From positions 19,874,001 through 19,938,000 of the forward strand of contig JAMPIT010000510.1 of assembly GCA_026261815.1 (NCBI GenBank): a stretch of 64,000 nucleotides of DNA, read 5' to 3'. The notes below the pieces were generated by a model that was not told where the DNA came from, did not search any database, and saw nothing but the letters and a program-made list of their open reading frames with translations. A program made the position numbers and the translations under genes. Source of the stretch: Monarcha castaneiventris obscurior (lineage: Eukaryota; Chordata; Aves; Passeriformes; Monarchidae). The first letter of the stretch is position 1; every line of letters starts with the position of its first letter. Of this stretch, positions 49,801 through 60,490 are shown in pieces.

Positions 49801-51771
49801 AATAAATGAAAACATTACATGTTTAATTATGTCCAAGCTACACTGTATCTTATTTTGAAGTCTTCAAGCTTTTGCAATGGAATATTGTACATCCCTACCC
49901 CCCAATGCCAGTTGTATGGCATTTTAAACTCCATGAATTTAGTTTGGATTCATTATCCAAGACAGAGACGTAAGTTTTGCACTCACATAAAAATGGCAAA
50001 CTCCAAACTATTTTTATTATATTACTTTTGGGGTTTGTCCCAATGCTGAAATTAACCATTTCCCACACTGTTATGGCACACTTACATAAAAGTACATTAA
50101 AACGATCAGATATTTCACAATTATCAATACTTTGCTGTTTCTTTTCTGAAGAACAGTATCCTGGAGGTAAAAGCCTGTTTGCAGCACACCTTCCAAGAAA
50201 CTTCTGTAAAAAGCAACCTTTAACATATACCCAAGTTCAACACTGTCTATGACACAATTCAGCCAGCAAAAGCAAAGTGTACCCTCTGCGCAGCAGGTCA
50301 TGACCTTCAAATAGCCCCGAGGCTGAAACATCTGTAAATGAGATACTGTCCTTCAACAGAGAAGCTGTGCCTCTGGAATTCTGGAACGAAAAGAAAAAAA
50401 GACGTGAGGATTACTTCAACAGAACCAGATCACTTTCGTATGGGTCATCAGGCCAGGCAAATGAAAGGAAGTGCTCAAAGACTCCTTAAAGTACTCCTGG
50501 GCAAGCCCTAGACTTCAGAGTTTTTTAAAATAGAGGCAAAACAAAAACTAACACCCCAAAACATAACCCCCACACTAATATAGAATTCTTTCAGAGTCTG
50601 ACAAAAGCTAAAGGTGCTGACAACATTTCTGGATCTGGTTGACCCAGATCAAGTTAAACTCACAATATACCCCCTGTCTGTTCCCACCCTGGGCTGCAGG
50701 GATGGAAAGAGGCAAGTCCTGACAGCTGATAGGACAGAAAGGCGCATTCCTTCATCTACTGCAATACTGACACAATTAAGATCAAATCAAATTTAGCCAT
50801 GGTTTGAGGCTGCCATAAGGAGGACTAAGTGTATTCAAGCAATCTAGTATGCCAGTCAAATGAAAGAACAAAGGAAAACAGTAACTTGTAGTGGATCACC
50901 AGAAGTCCACAGACTTGCTATTTACTAGTAAACTAGGCCACTAATTTCACTCTAACCTAACCGATTTTACTGAAGTGATTTTAGGATTGTTCATAAAAAT
51001 TGCTCCACCAGTGGGGCAAAGTCTAACAAACAGCAGAAGGCGACAGGAATAATCTCTGGAAGGTGACAGTGACGAGCATTTCAGTGCAAGGGTTTCCTCT
51101 ACCAGCACTGTCAGATCCAATAGAAAACTCATGCTTACAATTAAGATCTTTTGTACCACCATGTGAGCTTTCAGTAACATGAGAGCTGTAAGACAGCCCT
51201 CCCGTTGTTACATGCATACAAAGCATCTACCAATTTACACACTCAGAACTGACCAGACCTTTGTGAGACTGCTGTAAACGAAAGGATTAAAGAGATACGA
51301 TACCTGGGGGACGCGACAAGAGGGAAGATCAAAGTTAAAAGCCACGGAGACAACCACGGAACACTCCCCAGAAGCAACACTCTCGAACCACACCAGGGCC
51401 CGGCCCGCCTGAGGCGGTCCCAGCACCGCTGCCCACCGCGGAGGGCTGAGGCGTCACCTCCCTCCCGGAGCGCTGCGCCGCACGGAGCCGCAGGCTGCGG
51501 GAAGCTGGGCTCCCTGCGCCGCCCCGCTCCCAGGGAAGGGCTTTAGCCACGGCCACGCTCCCTTCGCGCCCTCCCGGCCCCCCGCGCCCATGAGGGAGCC
51601 CTCCATGGCCGCACCGGCCCCCCGTGACTCAGCACGGTCCCGCCGCCCCCGGGGACACCGAGAGGGTGAGGGTAGGGCGGGCGAGCGAGGGTGGCGGGGC
51701 GGGAGGTCAGGTCCGATCGGGTGGGGGAAACAGCCCCGGCCGCCGGCAGCGCCGTCGCCCGCACTCACCAT
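43805..51771 (-). CDS. POMP: POMP, proteasome maturation protein (whole coding span)
   Basis: Orthologue of POMP/hUmp1, the chaperone that guides 20S proteasome assembly: it binds the alpha ring, helps recruit beta subunits, brings precursors to the ER membrane, promotes dimerisation of half-proteasomes and is the first substrate degraded. Coding exons on the minus strand, in transcript order, are 51771-51769, 50380-50283, 49523-49463, 47371-47270, 45593-45500 and 43872-43805, totalling 426 nt (141 codons plus stop), the family length. Diagnostic segments are VKNELLPSHPLEL, FQLNQDK, LRNIQG, APLKLQMEF, VQRLPFL, LRGNDE, IGFEDILNDPSQSEVMGEPH and the C-terminal KLGLL. The protein is soluble with no signal peptide. 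The N-terminal 20 or so residues differ most from the mammalian protein. The gene converges on SLC46A3. Confidence 0.96.
45500..45593 (-). CDS. POMP: POMP exon 5, residues 89-119
   Basis: Acceptor TTTTTACAG|GTC, donor AATG|GTAAAT. It encodes VQRLPFLHSSNMAMDILRGN and then DECIGFEDILN, ending in phase 1. The NDExIGFEDILN stretch is a clear POMP signature. Confidence 0.96.
47270..47371 (-). CDS. POMP: POMP exon 4, residues 55-88
   Basis: A 102-nt exon, phase 0 at both ends, between acceptor TTTATGACAG|TTC and donor CAG|GTAGGT. It encodes FQLNQDKTNLARLRNIQGIH followed by APLKLQMEFRAVKQ, the most conserved central part of the family. Confidence 0.95.
48657..48690. repeat. AT-rich inverted repeat in POMP intron
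   Basis: The arm CACTTATTTAT (48657-48667) pairs perfectly with ATAAATAAGTG (48680-48690) around a 12-nt AT loop. It lies in the intron between exons 3 and 4. Confidence 0.6.
49283..49329. repeat. Imperfect hairpin in POMP intron 3
   Basis: GTTCCAACAATG (49283-49294) pairs with CATTGTTGAAC (49319-49329) with one bulged base, and an inner TTATTT/AAATAA pairing is also possible. It is about 130 nt downstream of the exon 3 donor on the minus strand. No function is evident. Confidence 0.5.
49463..49523 (-). CDS. POMP: POMP exon 3, residues 34-54
   Basis: A 61-nt exon between acceptor TTCTTCCAG|C and donor AAT|GTAAGT. It encodes FTSVKNELLPSHPLELTEKN, nearly identical to the mammalian segment. 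Too short to appear as an open frame. Confidence 0.95.
50283..50380 (-). CDS. POMP: POMP exon 2, residues 2-33
   Basis: The acceptor is TTCGTTCCAG|AAT. The 98-nt exon encodes NSRGTASLLKDSISF and SASGLFEGHDLLRR, ending with GG of a Gly codon. SASG-F-HDLLR fixes the match to POMP. The donor GG|GTACAC is weak: it lacks the usual A or G at +3/+4 pattern and the G at +5. Confidence 0.92.
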
Positions 51772-52000
51772 CTTGAGCCCCCAACGCGCGCAGCCACTTC
51801 CGCCGCCGCCGCCCGCTCACTTCCGCCCCGCCCCGCGCGCGTCACCGCCAGGGGCGGGGCCGGGTGTGCTGAGGGGCGGTGGCTGATGGCGGCCGCCCCG
51901 GCGGGCGCCGTCTGGGAGGTGGCGGGTTCGTGTCCCGGTCGGGGCCCTCGTTGGGCATGGCTTCCCTGCTCGCACGGCTGTTTCTTGTAGGCTGAGCGCA
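51360..52000. promoter_or_regulatory. POMP: CpG-island promoter of POMP
   Basis: A CpG-dense region covers POMP exon 1 and its upstream side. Two ETS-type sites CACTTCCG (51795-51802 and 51818-51825; CGGAAGTG on the POMP strand) lie 24-55 bp upstream of the ATG. GC boxes AGGGGCGGGGC (51850-51860) and GAGGGGCGG (51871-51879) follow, with a GATGGCGGC YY1-like core at 51885-51893 on the plus strand. No TATA box is visible. This fits a housekeeping proteasome gene. NRF1/NFE2L1 control is known for proteasome genes, but I saw no clear antioxidant-response element. Confidence 0.75.
51769..51771 (-). CDS. POMP: POMP exon 1, initiator codon only
   Basis: The only coding part of exon 1 is the ATG, directly followed by the donor GTGAGT (51768-51763). 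The context is good (A at -3). The 5' UTR extends upstream into the CpG island toward about 51.83 kb. The 105-codon frame obtained by reading past the donor is intronic and not a product. Confidence 0.9.
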
Positions 52001-52002
52001 CT

Positions 52003-52385
52003 GTTCACAGAAGCACAGAGTTGGTTAGGTTGGAACAGACCGATGAGACCAGCGAGGCCAACCTATGAGCAAACACTGCCATGTTAACGACATCATGGCA
52101 CTGAGTGCCACATCCAGTCTTTCCCTAAACACCTCCAGAGACGGAGACTCCACCACCTCCCTGGGCAGCCCATTCCAATGTTCAGTCACCCTTTCTGTGT
52201 AGAAATTCTTCCTCATGTCCAACCTGAACCTCTCCCGACAAAACTTGAGGCCATTTCCTCTTGTCCTGTTGCTTGTTCGCTGGGAGAAGAGGCCAACCTC
52301 CTCTGGCTGCAGCCTTCTTTCAGGCAGATGTAGAGAGCATAAGGTCTCCCCTGAGCCTCCTCCAGGCTAAAACTCCAGGCCGTTC
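52003..52385 (-). mobile_element. CR1 LINE, 3' part, reverse orientation
   Basis: Well-preserved CR1 read in reverse: it begins with the 3' tail AGAAGCACAGAGTTGGTTAG, continues through CACTGAGTGCCACATCCAGT, CCTGGGCAGCCCATTCCAAT and TTCTTCCTCATGTCCAACCT, and fades after CTGAGCCTCCTCCAGGCTAA. It is the youngest-looking CR1 here and lies directly behind the POMP CpG island. It is 5'-truncated and encodes no intact protein. Confidence 0.92.
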
Positions 52386-54872
52386 TCACATGCTAGCAAA
52401 GCCCAGCTGTCTCAGTGCCAGCGTGGCCCCAAGCAGGAGCTGAAGTTGACTGACACCTTCCCAGAGCAGACCAAGGCGGCCGTGTCTGTGGTGTCTGGTG
52501 TGGGGAGCTTTTCTTGGACAAACCCATCCTGTCCCGCTCGGCCACAGGCAGCGAAAGCTGCTTGGGTGGCACCAACAGCATCACAGTGCTGACAGCCTGA
52601 GGTGGTGAAACCAGGCAGTGATTCTTCCAGAGGTAAACACAGCCTCGGGCTCTGGGCTGGCAGTGGAGCCTCCTGGGCAGCGCTGTGCAAACAGGAGGTG
52701 TCGGCATGAACTGTCCTGGCAGGGAGCTCAGGCAGCCCTCAGGCCCTGTCCTCTGTCAGTGACCAACAGGCCACAGCAGGTTAATCTTCAGGAGTTTTGA
52801 GAATGGTGGATAAAAGCTGCTCTGTTACTAGGCAGGTACTAATAGCCACAATATCTGCATGATAACAGAATTAGTATTAGCTTGCACTTAAAGAACCTTG
52901 AAAGATTTTCTGTGAATCAGAAGAGAGTTTTCCACTTATTTCAATGCATAGCTCCACATGTGTGTCTGGGATATCTATTTTATATATTTCTTTTGAGACC
53001 TGTAGCTCATTCAACCCTTTAACCTTTTGATTTGGGTTACCCTTAGTAACCAGAATTGACCTGTTTTTGCACATTTTATATGTGGCAATTAAACGCCATC
53101 TCTGTCTCTCACACACACACGCACACACACAGGCAATAATTAAGTAGGAATTGTATATATGTTTTAATGGCACTCAGATTTGGAAAAAAAAAAAAAAGAC
53201 CTAAAAATTAATACACTTTATACTCCATTTCACTTGTTCCTTTGCAAAATCTGTACACCTCCTAAACCAGCCCCCACCCCCCCATTGTCAACCCAAGTTC
53301 TGGCCCTTTGTATTTAGGTCTTAGATTTAAAGCAAAAACTTCAAAAGAATGAGAATGGAGGACTGGAGTTTTTAAAATAATTTTTAGGAAAATGAGTACC
53401 ACAAAGGTTTCTCTGATCTTATAATTATAATGGGTACTTGGTTATTGTGGTGCTGAATTCATTATTATAGAATAGATGTGAATACAAAAAACAAATCAAG
53501 TTCCTGTTTAACTGCAGCTTACAGAAAGCTAGGTTTTGTCACTAAATGTATTTATTTATTGACTGAGTTTGTTGATCAGGATATGACTGTAGAGATGAAA
53601 CATCTAACTTTCAAAGTCATTCTTGCAGGACGCAGACAGGATGCAATCACTCCATGTACATTTTTGACATCACTGTGATCCAGTCTAGGCTGCATAACAT
53701 AAAAGGACATACATTGCAAGAAAGAACTGGTTTTCCTTTAGAGGCTTTCACACTAGGGAAAACTTCCAGACATAAACACAAATCACAAACATATTTTTCT
53801 CATCAGATTACCAAGTATTTCAAATTGGAGCGAGGCTTGATTTGTTTCACAACCAACTTTGCTTTAATGATCTTACTGTGAGCATCTCAACCGTGGGTTT
53901 GGGTGCCTCTCTGCAGCCCCACTGCAAGTCAATAGGAGTTACATGAGCAATTGTCAGGCTGGCCAAACCCGTGATCAGAAATGAGAGCCCGTGGTGAACA
54001 ATGAGCACTTGGACTGCTCAGAAGCAGTGGGTATGGCTGCTCTGTGTGCTGCAGGTGATTTCAAGGCTGCCACCAGCACCGGGGTCACCAAAGTGCAGAC
54101 AGGAGCCCACAGGCACTGCACCAGGCACAGCAGCCCCAGCACACAGTGCCCTGTGGGCTGAAGCCTCCTTGCCAGGGAGTGGTGCTGGCTGCAGGGCTGG
54201 ATGCTCTGCCTGAAGGCATCTCCCTGGAAGATGGTAACATGATGGAAAGGGAGAAGCAGTGGCTGCAGTTGCTGAAGGGGCTTTCTTGTCTGGGGACACT
54301 CTTTTAAGAGCATGTGGACACCTTGAAATTAGTGTGAAAATACCTATAGCTCCTCTAAATTGGTTTCTTCCATAAAGTTAGGATGATGAATTTCATGTTG
54401 CCTTTAAAGATAAACTCCAAATATTTCTTTTTTTGAGAATTTTTCTCATTACTATGTGTAGAAGAGGTCTGAAATGTATGACTGTTTCAAGTATTTTCTG
54501 GATATTTTTTACCACAGCATTTTTGGAATGTCAAATCTGGTCTTTTTGGTCTAGCTACAGGACTTTGCTGAAGATTCAAGCTATTCTTAGACTATGGATA
54601 CTTTTATCTTTTAGAAATGAGGAAAGTGTTTATTCTTTTTAAAAAAAATTATAGTGTTCAAACGGTGTGTTATCAGTTAAATTGGTATTAAAAACCGAAA
54701 AATCTCATTAAACAAAGTTTAGACAGCCTGACCTAAAGCAAATTCTGGTTTCAGTTACTTAGCTTTCTTTTGCCTGGATCCCAGCATGGCATCATTTTGT
54801 GGGAGGTCTGTACATTTCCCACTGAAGCCTCCGGAAGAAAGGTGGATTCAAAAATTGTCACACAGAGGCACA
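52386..54872. other. Intergenic upstream of POMP, no gene recognised
   Basis: No exon recognised. Simple sequence: a CA repeat (53110-53131), an A14 run (53184-53197) and a C-rich run (53271-53283). The GC-richer patch at 54.0-54.3 kb has open frames on both strands but nothing recognisable. Confidence 0.5.
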
Positions 54873-55080
54873 ACATTAGCTCAAAACCTGCTTTAACATC
54901 ACAGTAGAGTTCCCAGAAGAGAGCTGCCTAACCCTAACCCAAACCCTAAAGATTTTTTTTGGGTGGGGCAAAGGCTGCCCCATACCAGCCTCCTCTACCT
55001 ATGGAAGAGGGGACCTGCAGAAGCCAGCTCTCTTCTGGGAACTCTACTGCTATGTTAAAGCATGTTTTGAGCTAATATGT
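54873..55080. repeat. 208-bp foldback element with telomere-like loop
   Basis: The left arm (54873-54926) and right arm (55025-55080) are inverted copies, matching at about 51 of 54 positions plus a 2-bp indel. The core AGAGTTCCCAGAAGAGAGCT is identical in both. The 98-bp loop begins with CCTAACCCTAACCCAAACCC followed by TAAA, three degenerate telomeric hexamers. It could be a MITE-like element with long terminal inverted repeats, or an inverted duplication made during break repair. No clear target-site duplication is seen. Confidence 0.8.
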
Positions 55081-58000
55081 CCTGATTTTCCGCTAAATTA
55101 GGTTGTACTTTTTACCTCTCCCATTCCCAGAGCTTTGTTGTGTGTAAGGGTTGAAAGATGGAAATAACTATTCATTTACACCATCACTCCCACTTAATAG
55201 TAGCAAAAGGAGTTTGTTCTCCAAGGAAACTTGTCTTTGTATCCATGTTTTTTAATATTGATGCAGCTTTGTCACTTTTCAAAATATAATTCCTTTGACA
55301 TATCAGTGTCAGCAATCTGTTCTGACTACGTGAACCTCTATCAGAAGAAAACCTTTATCCTGTGGGACTGGGAAACTCTTTCACTGGTTTCTGTCAACAG
55401 CCAGTTATAACTTGTTAAAGTGAAAGTACTTTTTATTTGTTTTTAATCAAATCAAATAAACACATTTTCTTTGATCTTTAAGAACTCCTTTCTTGTTAAC
55501 TTGCTTTATACTTTTATGTTTTGGCATTCATTGTAAATCTAATTATTTAAAAAGTTATTTTGTTTTGCATTATTAAACCTTTTCTGAATTTAAGATAAAC
55601 AGGGGCATGTTTTGTTAAAGATTAAAAATAAATTTCACACAAAACTGCAAAACGTAGCAAAGATAATAACGTGTAGGCGTCAGAGTGTTCCAAAACAAGA
55701 CTCTCTAGGGGCTCCTCTGAACACACGGCTTCGTTAAAACCATGTTCTGAAAGGGCTCAGGAAACCCCTGTCTCTAACCCACCCTTTCCTGAAGCTGGTG
55801 AAAGTATTTAGAAAAAAGTTACTGTTGCAGGGAGACCAAAAAAAAAAAAAAAAAAAAATCCCACGTATTGCTGAAGGAGATTATTTTTTCCTGTTTGTTT
55901 ACCAGCAAAATCTATGATTTGTAGGATCTTCTTTAGTCAAAACTTTCCCATCCTCATGGTTCAAAAGCAGCAAGCAGTCCAGTAGGTGACCAGAAAGAAA
56001 ACATTGGGATCTCTATATGAATGTAGATTTTTTAACATGCTGTAACATCTAGTGGGGAAATAATACTAACAATGCCTCGTTTCATTATTTGATTTATAAG
56101 TCATCAGTGAAATTTAAGTGAAAAGATAATATATCTGTGTAAGTGTCTTCAGTTCCTTTTTTGTTTAGTTAGACAAGGGAAGCCAGTTGGGTTTTTTTGA
56201 TCCAAGCAATGTACTTGGATTGAAAAGGAGTCCTTGTTCTCTAGAAGTGATGACTTATTTTGTAGCTTGTCAGTGCTTTTGTAAGTCTAGGAGTACTTTA
56301 TTTGTACTAATCCGTTGTTTGTACTCTGCGAATCTGGGCTTCCCTGCGCTCTTTGTGCGGACTCAGGAAAGCAGGATGCTGCACTGGGAGAGCCCGTCAC
56401 TAGGGGATGCTCAGTACCCGAACACCCCGCGCCTGCCTCCATCAGCGCTCGCCGGCTGCCTCTGCTCAGACTCGCTCAGATGCTCCTGGCTGCGTTTGAG
56501 TACTTTTTCACTCGCAGTGCTGTGAGAATTATGAGAAAACAAGGTAAAAAGATAAAAAGCAAGGTATGTGCAACAGCTGAAGCTATATGGGCAGTACTTG
56601 ACAGAATGCTGGTAGGCTTATTTCCCAGTTAATGGATTGATAACTATTTTCAGTAAGCTCTATTACCTCCTTGTGACAATATTAAACTAACCCTTCAGCC
56701 TGAGTCCAACGTTTAACCAAGCCACTGCTCACGTAGTCAGGACCTCACTGTTGAGGTCTGAAACCAGGTCCCTCATGAGAATTCAAAGGAAAATATTTTT
56801 GTCTTTCCCCTTAGTCTGGAGTGATTTGTCTCCCAGAAGCATACCCACTCTGAACATATAGGTGAGACTGAGAGCACATTTCCTGTGAGAGTGTCTTCCT
56901 ACGGGAAACCTTGAATTTAATTAATGGTAGTCACAGCTGAAAGAATTGAATGGAACATTACTTCCTAGTCCTGCTACTGTGCAGGAAAAAAAATCACACA
57001 AGAGTTTGCCAAAATGCCTGGCAGCAAAAAAGGGAGTCTGAGACTGCTCTGACTCATAGCTATATCCATTAAGCAGCTAAATAATCAGAAGTCACCTCAA
57101 TTTCCTCCTCTGGCTGAATACAATAAATGAACCCATAATCACCAAACTGAAAAGTTGGCATTCTGCACAGAAAATGGGCAGTTTCAGCAAAAATATATGC
57201 ATCATTAAGAATATTTTTTCTTTTCCCTCTAAGAAACTGTCAATCAAAAATTTTCTCCATGTGAATTTTCTGTTATTTTAAAAATGAAATTGTGACAAAG
57301 TTTCTGATCCAGTCACAATGTGCTGCTTAAGAATTAGGTACACGGATATCATGGTGGTGTCTGGCTTAAAAATAGTTAAGGCTTGAATCTTCAAAGGCAA
57401 TTATGTGTTGAACTCCTCAGGATGTGAGCCAGCCAGTGCCTAGGTTTAGCCAGCAAAATCAGAAATAGGTCTAGAGCCTCTCAAACACTGGCCGGGCTTG
57501 GGTTTAGGTTTAAATCTGATGACTCATTTCTGACAGAAGACTACAGTTTGCTCGCTTGTAGGTAGACAGAGGTCATAGCTTACAGTAAGCTCACATGCAA
57601 GCCCTGACACTCACAGAGGGCTTGCTTCACTTACAGAGGGCTCCACACAGGTGCAGTGATCCCACAGACTGGAGATTGGAGTTCACTGAGGGAGCAAAAA
57701 ACAACATTGTTTTTGTAATGGAAAGCTATTGCGCTGTTTCTGCAGGAAAAGCTTTTATTGCATTTAACAATATTATATTGTAAAGGGTGTTGGTTGGTAG
57801 TTAATTGTTTCTAAGGAGAAAATAATATATTGCAAAGTTTTCTGTTGTTCCTACTTTTTTTTTTTTTTGGACTATGAGTATATATTTTCCATGGATGATT
57901 TTATTCGTACTTCCTTACTGCAGGTTTTCCACATAATAGGCCTAACTTGTTTTATTCTTTGTATTGCATCTCTTAATTCTGAGTTTTTACAGCTACCTGT

Positions 58001-58452
58001 TCTATGGCATGAATTACTTTTTTTGTTATATATGTGTGTCATGTGTTATATATATGTGTCATACAAACAGCTTAAGTCATGTTCCTATGCTCCAGTTTAT
58101 TGCTGTGAGATGCTGATCCTGTGTTGCTGGAACTTTGTTACAGTGAGATTTCCTATTAAGTTTATATCGCATCATTCTTGTGACAGAAACTGTCAGTGAA
58201 TTCAAAGAGTGGCAGCTTTATACTTATTAAGTAAAGAAAAATGCAGCAAAGACCCAATACAAGATTTTTTGCACAAAGTTATTGAAGCACATACCATTAC
58301 AAAGTTGTAAAGAAAGTTTTGTATTTAACATATTGAACTGAAACTAAAGAGAAAGGAAACAAATTAAGATAATGCCACTGGGTAAATTCTCTATTTTTAG
58401 CTCTATTTTTGCAAACAAAGATTATGGATCAGCTTCAGAGTGGCCTTCAATG
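55081..58452. other. Intergenic, no gene recognised
   Basis: AT-rich sequence without a recognisable exon. A21 run at 55838-55858, not preceded by a poly(A) signal or recognisable coding sequence. Slightly CpG-richer patch at 56320-56510. Imperfect TATATGTGT repeats at 58025-58060. Confidence 0.5.
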
Positions 58453-58454
58453 GA

Positions 58455-58522
<68 letters not shown>

Positions 58523-58538
58523 GAAAGAAAGAAAGAAA

Positions 58539-58634
<96 letters not shown>

Positions 58635-58682
58635 GAAAGAAGGAGAAGAAAGAAAGAGACAAAGAGAGAAAAAGAAAAAATA
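58453..58682. repeat. Long (GAAA)n microsatellite
   Basis: About 230 bp of almost pure GAAA units on the plus strand, with one interruption near 58520-58540 and a degenerate purine-only end (from about 58632). The plus strand is purine-only throughout. Open frames coding Lys-Glu-Arg runs on plus, or Phe-Leu-Ser runs on minus, are artefacts of the repeat. Confidence 0.98.
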
Positions 58683-59159
58683 AATTTAAATAATTAGATT
58701 TAGGCTGGAACAAAGAAGATGCAAATTAACTGTGAAAACTTGTGTGGTTTCTTCTTCTGAAGGACTTTTTTAAGTTGAGAAAGATTACCGGAAAAACAAA
58801 CCCCAAGCCATTTATTCAAAGAAGCAAACAGTCCTGAAAGGGTTTGGGAAATATATACAGTGGACTTTTCAAGACAGACTGTCATATCCTCCTCTGAGGG
58901 AAAATTTGCGTGAATACCTTTGTGGTGAAGGATCAGAGTGGGCAGATCAAAGCAATATACAAGCTCAAGGGAGATGAGGAGGGGGAAGGAGGTCGACATT
59001 TGGATTCAAGGGCTCCTCTTGGCTTACTGAGTCCAGCCCACTGATGTTACAAAGAGCCATGCTATATAATTATTTTCATAACATCTTAATATACTTGAAT
59101 ATTGTTAACTTGATCCCATTCCTCTTCCTTCTTCCCTGACTGCTCTTATTATGAGAAGT
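58683..59159. other. Intergenic, no gene recognised
   Basis: Unique-looking sequence between the microsatellite and the old CR1-like fragment. Nothing recognised. Confidence 0.5.
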
Positions 59160-60490
59160 TGTGCTCGAACCTCATTGTTCTGGTCATGAAAACTTCATGT
59201 CTGGACAGAAATCATTCAGAACCATTCAGTTTATACCCATTTGTTCTGATGGCTTTCAGCTCACATGGTTCTTCCTCCGTGAAGAGGTCACGAAAACTCT
59301 GCATCATCTGTTCCTTTGATAATCCCAACAATCCTTCCCAGAACACACTCTAATTTTACATTCTTGAACATGAGTAGTCAAACACAGATGAGGTCACATC
59401 ACTGCATACACAGCAACAGTAATACAATTCTTCTCATACTGTTTAGGATCACATTTGGGATTTTTTATAATTGCTTCACACTGGTGCTTCATAGGATACT
59501 CTCAGGCTTTCTCTTCACCACAGATGTTTAATTGGCAAGAACTTAGTTTGCTGTGGGAAGTCTTGTTTTTAATCTCTAGTCAAAGATCTTGTTTTATTCT
59601 GTTGCATTTCTATTATTCTCATGTAATTCATGTGTGATTAGTCTGATGTTCCTCTGGTTTGAGACTTCATGACTTTCTGGGCTGTCATTAATTACCATAT
59701 TTCTATTTCTTGAGAGACCATCAGCTATGGAAATATGAAATAAAACTAATCCTAAAAATAGATCCCAAGGAATTCCAGTATATGCTGAATCATCACATTT
59801 CAAGGCACTTCATTGTAGTCTTCTGAGTAAAGTTCTATTCAAATTTCTATTCTACCATTAACACCTTTCTTCTCAATTTTAAGCATTTTTCCTTATGATG
59901 TTGTATGAAGTACTAAACTAAAATTGCACTAGATGAGAGCTGTACTTTACTGTTTTCAAAACTGCCTTTTCATAGTCAAGGAAGGGTATTTTATTGCTAT
60001 GACACAGCCTCCTCTTGAAAATTGACATTTTTTTCAGTCTATGTTCTTTTCCAATCACTCAATGCCTTATTACACTCTCCTTCAAAATTTATTGTAAAAT
60101 TATGCATATTGTTATAATCAGATTATTGACTCTACTGTTGTCTAAAATATTCCTTCCTCTCTTTCCTAAATAAAGCTCCTAAGTGTACCACAAACTAACA
60201 GATAAAACCAATATTTGTAAGATTTATTGAAAACCCTTATTGTAAGATTTGTAATTGATGTGCTGATTCTTTGAGAACTGAGGATGAAAATCACCTAAGC
60301 AATGACATTTGGCTATTTGCTCTTAAATATTTTCTGCCATCTTGGAAATAGATATTTCCAGTTCCACAGATTTCTTCAAAATTACCATTCAGTCTTGCTG
60401 CAATGTCCTACCTTCTCATTCTGTTTGAAAACTGAGGAAGAATACTCTTTTTTGATGGCTCTTCCCTGACTAGAAATTGGATCTACACCA
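59160..60490 (-). mobile_element. Old CR1/L3-like LINE fragment, reverse
   Basis: In reverse, this follows the order of the amniote CR1/L3 3' region and reverse-transcriptase end. Landmarks: AGATGAGGTCACATCACTGC near 59386, TTTGGGATTTTTTATAATTG near 59454, TCCCAAGGAATTCCAG near 59763, a CTTTCCTAAATAAAGCTCC stretch near 60161, and TTTGAAAACTGAGGAAGAAT near 60424. Similarity to the remembered consensus is low and interrupted, so ends and subfamily are uncertain. No intact frame remains. Confidence 0.5.

Noticed and set aside
51454..51771. 105-codon minus-strand frame starting at the POMP ATG
   Set aside because: It reads through the exon 1 donor into intron sequence; the spliced frame gives the conserved POMP protein instead.
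51921..51945. tRNA B-box-like word GGGTTCGTGTCCCGG
   Set aside because: A short T-arm-like stem is possible, but there is no A box or cloverleaf upstream; a GC-rich coincidence beside the CpG island.
55838..55858. A21 run as the tail of a retrocopy
   Set aside because: No poly(A) signal, no recognisable gene-like sequence upstream and no target-site duplication seen.
58372..58713. Lys/Glu/Arg-rich and Phe/Leu/Ser-rich open frames
   Set aside because: They are translations of the GAAA microsatellite.
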